Below are positions 23,500 through 33,868 of a stretch of 64,000 nt of DNA, one piece after another (positions within the stretch are counted from its first letter, which is position 1; the number at the start of each line of letters is the position of its first letter). Position numbers and translations under genes: made by a program. Source of the stretch: Scatophagus argus (taxonomy: Eukaryota; Chordata; Actinopteri; Scatophagidae); assembly GCF_020382885.2 (NCBI RefSeq), contig NC_058501.1, positions 11,877,501-11,941,500 on the forward strand, read 5' to 3'. Below the pieces are notes generated by a model. The model did no database searches, was not told the DNA's origin, and saw nothing but the letters and a program-made list of their open reading frames with translations.

Positions 23500-25954
23500 A
23501 TGCCTGGCCACAGCACAGGGGCTCCACAGACGTCCCGCCACCACAAACACCACAGCTCCAGTACCAGAGCAGAAAAGTACAGACAGACCCGGACTATATC
23601 CAGGGAGAGCGCAGCCAGCCAGGACTCTTACAAAGACCCTCATGGGGAACATCTGCACGAGCACCGCACGGACCACTCCCGGTATTCAGAGAACAAGTAC
23701 AGTCGCAGCAGAAGCCACCCACGAAATGGAACAGGACGGGGCTCTGAGACTATAGGATTTATTCCTGGGTCAGCAGACAGCACACCTAACAGCAGGCACG
23801 CCTGTGGCTCCTGTGCCTCCATGGGCTGGAGTGGTTGTAAGGCTCTTATCTGCTGTGTACTGACCTGTGGATTTTATGGCAGCCGAGAGCCTTGCCTACC
23901 CGTTAACGAGAGCTGCACAGACCATCCCCCTAAAGCAGGTAGCGAGCCTCACCCTCCTAATGGCATGGCTGTGACCAACCCCACTTGCGGCATCCCTGTG
24001 GAGTCCAGCAAGTCTACCAGACACTCTAAATTGCCCACCAGCGACAGCTTTCGCTACCCGGATGTGCGCATCGCGGGTCAAACAGTAAGGTATCCAGTTG
24101 CTGCCCCCAAACGGACCCGTACACCTGGCAAAGGGGAAAGTCAGCGGCCTGTCAGCAACACCAGCCTGTTATCCCGTGAGGACTATGACTTAGATGACCT
24201 GAGTGACACAGGCACAGATATTGACTCTCTTATCACCAAGAAGCTGCTGGAGCTTTATGCCCTGCACCAGATCGACCAACTAGCCAAGTGCACCTCTGAC
24301 TCCTCTTTCTCCCGCAAGACCAATGAGATCAGCGAGCTCATCTACAGCATTGCTCAGGACTACAACCTGGAGGAGCAGGAGGCTGAGTGCAAGCTGGTGC
24401 ACGGAGTTATCCGCATCAGCACGAGGAAGGGCAAGAGAAACAAGAGCCATCAGTCAGCAGGACAGCGTCCGAATGGGAGGAGTGACGGGACTCTGCCCGA
24501 CAGCGGCAACGAGACCATGACCAACACTTTCATGAGCAGTGACTGTAAGAATATTATTTTAAGAATATCGGCATTTTTTAAAAACTGATATCGTCCATAA
24601 TTACAGCTGTTTTCGTCACCTGACTGCAGTATACTAAATATACCAATCATCTGATCTTCCCTGTATGACTCATTGCATCTGTTGGAACGCTACTGTAGGT
24701 GTATTGTTTGTCTCATAGTTTTAAGCCTTAATACCAAAGGTATTTTAGAGGCAGTGACCCAATAATATTTGGTTAACCTGACACAAGTTGATACAGGCTC
24801 ACACCATCTTTTAAAACGTGTTGCGCAATGGTACAGGTGACCACAGTAAAGTCTGTTGAAGCGCTGTGTCTGCTTGAACTCAGTTTTGTCTTTGCGTCCC
24901 CTACCTGCAGTTCCAGAGGTGAAAGTCTCGGAGCAGACGCCATCGGATGAGCTTGCGAGGAAGATGAGACATTACAGCGGGAGAAGTGAGTACATTTGGG
25001 GGGATTTTCCAGGACACGGACACATGTATGCACCTCGCTTGGTTGAAATAGATTCATGCATGAGGATTTAAGATTTGAATAAGATGCAGATTCAGTTAGC
25101 ATCAGAGTGTACATGTGTGTGATTAGTGGTTAGAAATATTGAAAAGATTAAAAATGAATCACATTTATTGTGCTAATAGGGCTACAGCCTTTATTTGTTC
25201 TGGTCATTGAGGTATAATTACTACCCCTGTGAATCAGTGTGTGAGGCTCAGTCTTCACAGTCCATTGTACCTGCTGCAGCTGCAGGCATTTTCTCACCTC
25301 CTCTCTACTTTCCAGTAACATTCCACTCTTTAAACAGTGAAAAGCCTGCATTCCTGTCCCTTTTCTCTGCATATTACAATCCCTCGCTCATTAGCTGCCC
25401 CCTCCCCTCATCTGCCACCTTACACCCATCTATCAGTCTGCCTCATTCTCCCCTCCAGCTCAGCGGTCATGCTATACCCCCTCCCCTGCAAGTGCTGCAG
25501 ATCAGGTCTCATTAAATATATGCCACATAAAGTCCCCTGTTTTATTATATAACTTTGGCGAACAGCTTGGATTACAGATGGATTACCGTGCAGCAGCCTC
25601 TTTTTTTGTGTGAAATTTTACTGAAGAGAAGCTGTTAGAAGGATGGGGTGTCCTGTTACATGTCTTTGAATGAGGCTACACCATATTGTGTCACCACAAC
25701 TTTCACACAAACGGCCTGAGAATGTGCCAGCGTCCCGCGTCAGACACAACTGTTCTGCGTCTCACATTTTGTGCCCGAAATGTAACGTGCTATATTTGCT
25801 TTGCTGCCAAGTTTTTTTTGATTGTTTCTTTGTGTTCAGTGTGTTAAATGAAGCTCTTTGCCCCACAGCGTACTCCTCCAGCACTGCCACCGCCTACTCA
25901 CCTTACCATCATGACACTGAAACAGACTCCTCAGGCGCTCCCCTGCTTCTCTGA
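23500..25954 (+). CDS. kdf1: Keratinocyte differentiation factor 1 (KDF1)
   Basis: KDF1 is needed for epidermal differentiation and barrier formation, acting at cell junctions and through p63 and IKK-alpha (known for mammals). Three exons: 23500-24544, 24911-24985, 25869-25954; 1206 nt, 401 aa plus stop (human 398). The N-terminus (MPGHSTGAPQTSRHHKHH) is His/Ser/Arg-rich and variable. Conserved parts in order: ETIGFIPGSADS, a Cys-rich block CKALICCVLTCGFYGSREPC, FRYPDVRIAGQTVRYPVA, DDLSDTGTDIDSLITKKLLE, LYALHQIDQLAKCTSDSSFS, IAQDYNLEEQEAECKLVHG, VIRISTRKGK, SDELARKMRHY, and the terminal HDTETDSSGAPLLL. Human KDF1 ends TDTDSSGAPLLQVYC, so the fish tail is slightly shorter. nr0b2 lies next, as in mammals, but on the opposite strand here. 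Confidence 0.93.
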
Positions 25955-26560
25955 AGGCCAACACTGAAACAAGAGTACCCACACTGACAGTGATGTAGCC
26001 AGATAGATGGACAACGTTCTTGGGGGTTTTTTTTTGTTTACTTTTGTTTTTGTTTTGCTTTGCTGTTACTCACTGGAGCACCTTTTCTCCTGAGCCGTTG
26101 TATTTGTCCTTGTAGCGGTCAGGCCAGTTTGCCTTTGGAGTTTCATTTAAATTCATGGACTTTTATCTTTGCAGATGACCAGCTGAAACTTTTTTTATCA
26201 CAGGGAGAGACAGTGCAAGTTTTATGTATTTGTATGCAGTGTTTAAAGTTAAACACACACGTGCAGTTTAAGCAGTTAGGCCAGAAGATAGAGACTGATG
26301 GTAGAACATAACCGTCCTCATTCTTGTCTTTGTGATTGTTTATGCAAGCCATTGTGCATGCACTGTAAGGGGTTATTAACTCCTGCCATTTAGACTCCTT
26401 ACAAGTGTGTTTTGACCTGAAAACTTTGTGAAGCCATATTTTGATGTAGATTTTTAAATCAATGTTACTTAATGGGTTGTTAAACCATTTGTCCATGTGT
26501 TTTTTATTCACAGGAAAGTCTTTTTTTTAACAAAATAAAAATCTCCATGCTTGTTTTTGC
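25955..26560 (+). other. kdf1: kdf1 3' untranslated region
   Basis: T-rich tail after the kdf1 stop with an AATAAA hexamer at 26534-26539 followed by a T-rich stretch, the likely poly(A) site. Confidence 0.5.
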
Positions 26561-28400
26561 CTTTTCATGTGTATTCAATAAGAAAATATCTTTATGTGAA
26601 TAGTGTACGGTCATGTGCAAATGGTTTATTTCCTATTTTAGCTTACAGAACATGTGAAGTGCTGCTCTATGCTTGCAGAGTGTTGTGTTGAGCCAAAATA
26701 ATTCAGTAATATTCAGGTAGTTTGAACAAAAGCAGTTCCATTTGTTTTGCAGTAAATCATATATCAACAAGTCTTTCTCTTGCATGGCTTTCTGTCTCTG
26801 CAGCTTACTTTTATTCTTTGGCTCTTGGATTATTGTTGTCAAGCTCATCTCCCCGAGGTCACTGTGTTGTACCAGGCAGGCTTTTTCCGCCCTCAGCAAA
26901 AGAAGAAACTTGTTTGGCTGGTTCTGACAAAAAGGAAATAAAATCCCAGGGTTTGTCTTTGTCATTTATGGGAAAGGAAATAAGCAGAAAATCAGCCTGA
27001 TTTAAGGAATTTATCCCAAAGTTACAGGGTCACATGAATTACACCATACTTATCAGTCACGCATATTTCAAGACATATGTCATCCTTAAAGTAGTCAGCC
27101 CTTTAGATGACAGTTATATTGTGACAGCTGCCAACTAAAGATATGTAATAAACATATTCATTGAGCTGTTTTATTAGCAGAAATGGCACAGGGAAAACAA
27201 TGCTGTGACAATGTGATTTAAAATAGGTGAAAAGGTTTTTCCACTCACAATTAGAAATGAGCAGTATATTTTGAATTCTGCTGGACCAAGTGTTGAGCTT
27301 TGTTGTATTGCAGCTGCCCTGTGTAACCCCGTTTCCTCTGGCTTTCTGCTCCACCAGCACATTCCTGTTTTACCAGTACGGGGTGTCAAGCAAAGGCTCA
27401 CTGTTTCTCAACTAACATACCACAGGCTAGGATGAATCAAGAGGGTTTTCTCAGTATCAGATATAGCCTGCAGGTTGTTAGCAGCAAGCCCCATTTGTTT
27501 TTAAAGACACTTGAATCAACAATCTTGCGTTCATTTTTGTGCACGAAAAATGTCACAACTGGCCTGCACAGGGCTTTTATTTTGTTGAATGTTTGTGTAA
27601 CACATAGCAAGGCCCAGTTTTTTTACACTCTGACTTTAGTTTCTCAGATTATACATGACTTCCATTATTTTCCATGAGAGGGAGACAAAGTACTACAAGA
27701 AAAAACAGGAAAACAAACAATAAAGCATTACACACTGTAATATATTGACATTTGTGGTCTAAATAGAAACATCAAAAGGTGATGAAGTGTTCACATAGTT
27801 AGGATGCCTTCAGTCTGAGAAATGTATATCACTGATACACAACACTGGCCTTTAACTTTGGTTTGAATACAATCAGGTAAAACAAGAAGGAGAGCACAGC
27901 ATGCATGAGTCAGATATGGTTTCTCAATTTGAATTTTATGCAATACTGAATGTGACAGACTGGTCAGTCAGTAGCTTTAAAAGCCAGTGTTTGCCTTTAA
28001 GTTTTGAACTTGCCTCAAAGTTAGGGAAAATAAACCCTGTTAGACTGCATTACAATATGTTCTCTACTGATGTACCTGCTTGTTCCTTCACTGACCCAGT
28101 ATACCCCATATTATTGAAAGGGTTTTTTGGCAATGTGTCTCTTGCATCATTTCTCTCTGATATATTTGCTGTTTTTGGAAACCTTGTTATTAAAACACAT
28201 GGGCTTGAGCAATACTTGGCTGCACAACATGACAGCCAAGATCGACCTGCCAAATAAACTGCAGGGATGTTGATGTTCAGGACAAAGTGTCATTCTCAGG
28301 TGAAGTACTTGTGTGCTTAGAACAAATATAGTGTCAGGTTTGGCTTGCTTTGAGTCAATTTAAAAGACTGAGACAGAACTCAATTATTATGTTTGTGTAC
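26561..28400. other. Gene-free spacer between kdf1 and nr0b2
   Basis: About 1.8 kb between two convergent 3' ends. Short open frames occur on both strands but none resembles a known protein, and no tandem repeat, RNA gene or mobile element was recognised. Confidence 0.5.
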
Positions 28401-28788
28401 AAAAATATATTTATTTGAAATGTTCTATCAATGCAGACGTATTTACAACACTGAAGAACACACAAAAGATCTTCAACATAAGATACAGTATATTAACAGT
28501 GGGTGCAGTCTGTCTTTAAGTGGAAACTCTTATCTTTCCATGTCAGCAGAAATCTTTTCTGACTGGGCTAAAGTGACCTCACCTTCAGTGTAAATACAAG
28601 CCATTAATAGTCTCATGTTCACCAAATCACACATTGGCTGTTCTAAGTGCTTTGTTTGAGCAGTCCACTGTCAGGAGCTGTCAGGCATTGCTTGGGTCCG
28701 TCAACAAAAAGTTCGGCATCAGCACTTTAAAAAACATTGGATTCATCTTTCTCCAGGACAGTCACACAAAGTCCCCCCTCCTCTTCTT

Positions 28789-29679
28789 CTATCTGCAGAA
28801 GAGCATGTCGACCAACAGCTCCAGCAGATCAGCTTGGCCTATCACGGGTCTGAAGAAGAGTTCAGAGATGAGACTGGGTGTGATGCTCTGCAACATGGAA
28901 GCTGTGAGGAGGATTCGAGCGAAGCGCTCCTGTTCTCCCGGGTGAAGGAGCTGGACCACCTCGCTGAGGGCGTGCTGAGCTTCCTGTTGCAAGCCTTCGA
29001 TAAACAGAGCCGCCTTTAAATCTGGGACATCTGTTGAATGTAAAGACAAGACATTACAGTTACATTTAATATATTTATTCAGTACTGATTAAAAGTTTAC
29101 CCTTTAGAAATCACTCCAAGAAATGAAATGAAATGAGTACATACCTGGATTAAATATTGCAGTCCCCTTGAGGCACGCATACTCCTTTGCACTCAAATCC
29201 AAACTCCAAAACTTTTTGAGGCAGGACTTGAGTTTGTTGACACCGGCCATGGTGGGCTGCTCCCTCTCCATCCCAGGACTCTCCTGTTGGTTTAGCAGAA
29301 TCTTTTTCAGCATGCTGTTAGCAGGGGTGTCTGTCACCTCAAAATCCACATGCTCCTGGGCCAGACCCAGAATGAAGAGGGGTGCCCAGCAGCTTTTGAG
29401 AAGTGAGAACTGGTCATTCGGTGGCATCTGGTTAAAGGCAGGCAAGTTCTTCATGAACTGGATGGTTTTAACCAGAACTGCTGAAGCGTCTTTGCAAATC
29501 TCAGATGGCCTTTTTAGGCACACTGTCCGTCGCTGCTCACAGTTGCATCTGTGAGGTACTGACTTGTAGTTGAGACTGTTTTGGCTTGGTTTGCTGTTAT
29601 CCATTTGGCTCAAGATGTTGAAGAGGATAGGATTTGACAGCCTGTCACTGCTGGCCGAACAATGACACTCGTTATCCAT
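28789..29679 (-). CDS. nr0b2: Small heterodimer partner SHP (nuclear receptor NR0B2)
   Basis: Atypical orphan nuclear receptor without a DNA-binding domain; represses LRH-1, HNF4A and other receptors in bile-acid and lipid control (family knowledge). Two exons on the minus strand, 29679-29145 and 29030-28789, joined as CCA G|AT GTC (N-P-D-V-P): 777 nt, 258 aa plus stop (human 257). The N-terminus has the LxxLL-like NPILFNILSQ aligning with human AILYALLSSS. The ligand-binding fold follows: VLVKTIQFMKNLPAFNQMP, LKSCWAPLFILGLAQEHVDFEV, FWSLDLSAKEYACLKGTAIFNP, ARILLTASMLQSITPSLI, ELFFRPVIGQADLLELLVDM, LFCR. The single intron is where mammalian NR0B2 has it. I start at MDNECHC (29679) by alignment; an upstream in-frame ATG at 29757 lies close to the TATA box and is less likely. 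A TTTATT (AATAAA on the minus strand) at 28410-28415 fits its poly(A) signal. Confidence 0.96.
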
Positions 29680-29783
29680 TTTACAGGTTGCAGAGATCTT
29701 TGTAGTTAAATATAGTTGACCTCTTACGGGATGAGCTCTCCATGAGCTTGTGAGCACTACTGCTGCCTTCTCCCGTGCCCCTG

Positions 29784-29821
29784 TATTTATAAGGCCAACC
29801 CACCCTGCTAAGTGGACTTTG
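29784..29821 (-). promoter_or_regulatory. nr0b2: nr0b2 core promoter: TATA box and DR1/HNF4-type site
   Basis: On the minus strand, TATAAATA (29791-29784) stands about 105 bases before the SHP start codon, and 21 bases further upstream is CAAAGTCCA (29821-29813), inside AAGTCAAAGTCCA, a direct repeat spaced by one base. CAAAGTCCA is the form favoured by HNF4 (known motif). This agrees with reported HNF4/LRH-1 control of SHP in mammals; occupancy in this species is inference. Confidence 0.6.
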
Positions 29822-30529
29822 ACTTGTCAATACACTCTGTGAAAAACAACTACGTGCTCTGCCAGGCGACTGATGGAATAACCCTGGGAAACCGATAAGC
29901 TTTTCTCAATGAAGGGGAGCTGGTGGAGTAAAGCTGGATATCAAGAGGGTTGGGCCTTATCTTGCAGCCAGTGTCATTAACCCAGGCAGTACCAAGCTAC
30001 CAAGGACTGAAGAGGTAATCAGCCCCACACTGCATGTGTCCCTGTATACTGCCAACTCACACCTGCAGAGCTGGAAGGAGGCCAAGGCATAGAGGGGCCA
30101 TTGACCCATGAGTTAATCTCTCATTAGGTGTAACAAGTTTTCCTTTTTCTTTTTCTTCTTTTTTTGTTTTTATAAAGGCATCTAATTGTATCCCTAGACA
30201 GACACTAAAATCCAATTTCTCTGTCTTTTCTAATGTAGATCCAGAGGTCAAATTCTGACATCCCCCATAACACAACGCCCGTAACAATATTTCAGAAAGA
30301 GACAATTCCATCATATGGATCCTAACTAACCTACTGCCATGCTAGCGGATCTGTGAGCTTTCAGTAACCCTACCTAAATGACATCATCATCAATATAATG
30401 CTAATCTACATTACGTATGTAGATGAAAGGTTTACACTCATTAGTCATAGAACAAAAAAGTGTTGGACACTTAGAGAGGTGAGCTGATGGTGGCACTAGA
30501 AGAAATAAGTTATTACAATTCATTCGAAT

Positions 30530-30705
30530 CTATCCAGGAGTTTGTGAGACATAATGCTGTTACTGGAGTAAAAGTCCGGGATGAATAAAGTCAGTAGAAG
30601 TCCTCATCTGAAGCCATGTGTCTGTACAAAATTTCATTGGAATCCATCCCATTGTTGTTGTGACATTTCAATCTGGAACAAATTGGTGGACTGACAGAAA
30701 CAAAC
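30530..30705 (+). repeat. Dispersed repeat relic (spiny-rayed fish family)
   Basis: The order GTGTCTGTACAAAATTTCAT, GGAATCCATCCCATTGTTG, TTGTGACATTTCAATCTGGA and CAAATTGGTGGACTGACAGA follows a repeat I recall as very common in percomorph introns (CAAAATTTCATGGCAATCCATC ... TTGTTGAGATATTTCAGTCTGGACCAAAGTGGTGGAC). It is diverged, and both limits are approximate. Class not assigned. Confidence 0.5.
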
Positions 30706-33298
30706 TAAAAACAAAACTGAAGTGGCTGCCTGACTTATAGAATGACACCACTGTGAACTCGATGCTAGAACTGCATTTGGCATTTGCAACGGAAGTCAGC
30801 TCTCTTACTTTTGTGTTTGCCTTCTTAGAGTGATTAAATTCAGTTACAGTCACATCTGGATGCACTTGGTTGGTCACCAGGATCACTTTAGAACAGATAG
30901 ATAGACAGAATGACGAATAGATGACTTAAGCTGAAATATGTGTTTTTATTGTGACATAATCAAAGTTGCCTCCAAACTTGAAGTTTATGGTGTCTGTAAC
31001 AGGTAGTACTTGTCATCAGAATAAATTTACCCTAATTTGTTATCTTTCTGGTGCCTGGCACAGAGGTCTGAGACTGATAAGCAAATTACTTTATTGTTGT
31101 AACAAATAAACAAGCAACACCTTTCCAATGACAAGCTCCTTTGGCTTGAACGCTGAGCACCACCAACCAGCTAAAGTCTTTACCATATGGTACAGTGAAG
31201 GTGACACAATATATTACATATTATGCTCTTTACTTTTGTCTAGAGGCCTGAAAGCATCATAAGATGGAAGTTTCAGAGGCATGTGTAAAACTCAGGGCAG
31301 TAGAGTCAAGGTCAGTTCATAAAGTGAATGATTGCAATAAAGTGATTACAAGCCAGACACTACTGCCGGCACCAGTCACCTAATGTTTGTTTTATTCCGT
31401 CTGTCTCTTTACTCATTCCTTCAAAAAATACTCCAAAAAAGCTCTCATAGCCTCATTTTCCTTCCTGGAGTGATCTCATTGTGGTACACTTCGGTGATTA
31501 TTCATGTAAGACATGACATTGTCTAAAATTATCGGAGCAAAATCATAGAGAACCACAACTTCAAACCCATGATGAAACACATGACGTTATGTTTCAGTAA
31601 AGTGACCTATAATGCCTCCAGCAGCCCTCGGGGCTTCATGAGACATGCTGTTAGTTGTAAAAGCCTGTGATAAGGCCTGTGTTTATAGAGGTTAGGAGCA
31701 GGCAGAGACGGACACGGAGGACAAACGCTTATCTCCAACTAAGACAGTAAAAATGAAATGTCCTTCATTCCACAAGTGGAAAAACTGCTGTATTCTGAAA
31801 TGAAGCAAATAAAACTGTCCGGGCCTGATGAGGCATGACATAAGGGCTGAAGAGAGTCCAATTTTGCCTTTACAAACTCTAATAATGTATTAAGATACTT
31901 GACTGTTATGAATTTAAGACTGTAACTAATCATGTTATGGGACAATAACTAGATCGTTTTAAAGAGAATCGTGTCAGCATATCAATCATCCACTGAAACA
32001 CAATTTGTTTTGCGTGTAAGGTGTCCCTCTGAATATTGACTTTACATTTCCTGTGGTTTAAGTCTCCCCAGGTCAGTGAACTCTCACATCATGATCAGCA
32101 CCGTGTCTGGTACATGACACTTTGACCTTGACCTACTGCTCATATAGTGAGGTTCATTTGCCTGGGTTCATCAACCCAAAGGTGACTGTTTTTTTTGGAA
32201 GTCATTTCACATCTTTATATATAGATCTTTTGTGTTCACCATCTAACTTTGGAACAGTATAAATCAGATTTTCAGACCTTGTCAACAACAAAATGTATAC
32301 ATTTCTAAAAAATCTACTCAATAATGGAAATACCAGAGTGAATCCTATAAGTGATCCATTGTTCCTTCTCCTTTTCCAGGCTTTTGAGAGTTGGCAAACT
32401 CAAACACATCAAATTAAAATCTTTCCTTTTGGTCAACTTTACTCAACAATATTGAGTTTTGCAAGTTCATTGAGGTATTTATGAAGTTGTACTCATTTTG
32501 TTTGACTGAAAGGAAATGAATAAAACAATACTGCGTCCACAGTTAATTTGTGAAGCTTTACCTTCATTTATGAAAGTTCTAAAGGCCAAAAGCTCCAGAG
32601 AAATGAGCCATGATGGTAATGTTTTTGTGTGTTGGCTTGTCTGTGGAAAGATGACTTTTTGTCTAGGTTCAATATTGGTTTATTTTACTTACAAAATTCA
32701 GCTCAGACCGATATTTAATGGGGATCTAGGATGTATAGTATGATATAGGGTGCTACAACTATAATAATATAATAATAATACTTACCTGAATGATTATCAT
32801 GTCGGTTTCAATACCATACTATTTTTTTTTCCAAATATATGTGACACTGTTCAGGGTTGGTCTGGACTTACACAATCCAGGGTGGCTATGACCAATGCAC
32901 AGTAATTTTCTAATATGACGTGGAAAATGATGTAAGGGTGTCTGGACCCAAGTCTAATTTTACTGCCTATTACTATCAAAACACAACAATAAAAGCAGAG
33001 GTGAAGGCCAGAGGAAGAGTTAGTCTCTGGGTTAATGAACTCTGACTCAATACATTTCTTAGCTGTCCCTCTGAAAGAGCTTCAAATAAATGTAGGAACA
33101 TGAAAGATTAAAACAGTTTCTAATCTTACAGGACCAAACATTTTCTATTTTGCTCTTTTCAGTAGGTCTTGGTACCTGTTTGCCTAAATCAATTATTATA
33201 TTATTATTACTGTCCCCATACTTTCAATGCTGCAAAAATATAATTTCTTGGATATCACAGGAATTTTATTTTGGACTGGATAGGAATGATTTATGGTG

Positions 33299-33345
33299 AG
33301 TATATATATATAATTATATATATATATTATATATATATACATATA
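33299..33345. repeat. (AT)n microsatellite
   Basis: About 45 bp of TA/AT dinucleotides with a few interruptions, in the spacer between nr0b2 and gpatch3. Confidence 0.85.
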
Positions 33346-33820
33346 AAATGCCCATGTGAGTATAGTAAAAACCTTCAGAGAATTAATCCATCATTGATCA
33401 TTTACAAAATGTGACTTGGTACTGCTGATAACATAACAAGTTAGGAATACAATAGAGATAACAGAAATACTGCATCTTAAGATACATTATCTTTCTGTAT
33501 TTCTGAGCTCCTCGCTTTCCTTCTTTTTGCTGATGCAGAATATGAAAACAACACAGAAATGAAAATGAAGAAAAAAACTGTATATCGCTGGATTCTGATA
33601 ACTCTGTTATCCCTGTGTTTATTTACCTTTGTATCCATGCGTCCCCTCGTGTTGTATGTCTGCTTTAAACTTGAGTTTAAAGTATTCTTGCTTAGTGTGA
33701 GAACCTGTACGTATTGTTCAGCTGGATGCCTTTCGTCAGTTTAAAGTTGTAACCATCTGAGAAACAGTCTCTAGATTATCGTTATATATGCGGTGGTGAC
33801 AACGTCTCAGGAAACGGATG

Positions 33821-33852
33821 TGACGTCATTTTCGAATGACGTTTCAATGACG
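33821..33852 (+). promoter_or_regulatory. gpatch3: CRE/ATF site cluster at the gpatch3 promoter
   Basis: A full palindromic cAMP-response element TGACGTCA at 33821-33828 is followed by two TGACG half sites at 33837-33841 and 33848-33852, all within 50 bases upstream of the gpatch3 ATG (33869). Full CRE sites close to the start are typical of CREB/ATF-bound housekeeping promoters. No TATA box is visible. Confidence 0.6.
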
Positions 33853-33868
33853 TTTGCCATCAACAATC

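Larger units (their letters stand above)
29830..33815. other. Gene-free 4-kb spacer between nr0b2 and gpatch3
   Basis: No coding exon was recognised on either strand. In mammals NUDC lies between GPATCH3 and KDF1/NR0B2, but no NUDC exon is visible here. The stretch holds a dispersed-repeat relic (30530-30705) and an AT dinucleotide tract (33299-33345). Distal nr0b2 control elements may lie here but none can be named. Confidence 0.55.

Noticed and set aside
27901-28257. 118-codon frame between kdf1 and nr0b2
   Set aside because: No recognisable domain, no supporting splice sites or start context; taken as chance.
29679-29757. Upstream in-frame start for nr0b2 at 29757
   Set aside because: Only about 30 bases from the TATA box, so probably at or before the transcription start, and the extra 26 residues have no counterpart in the human protein.
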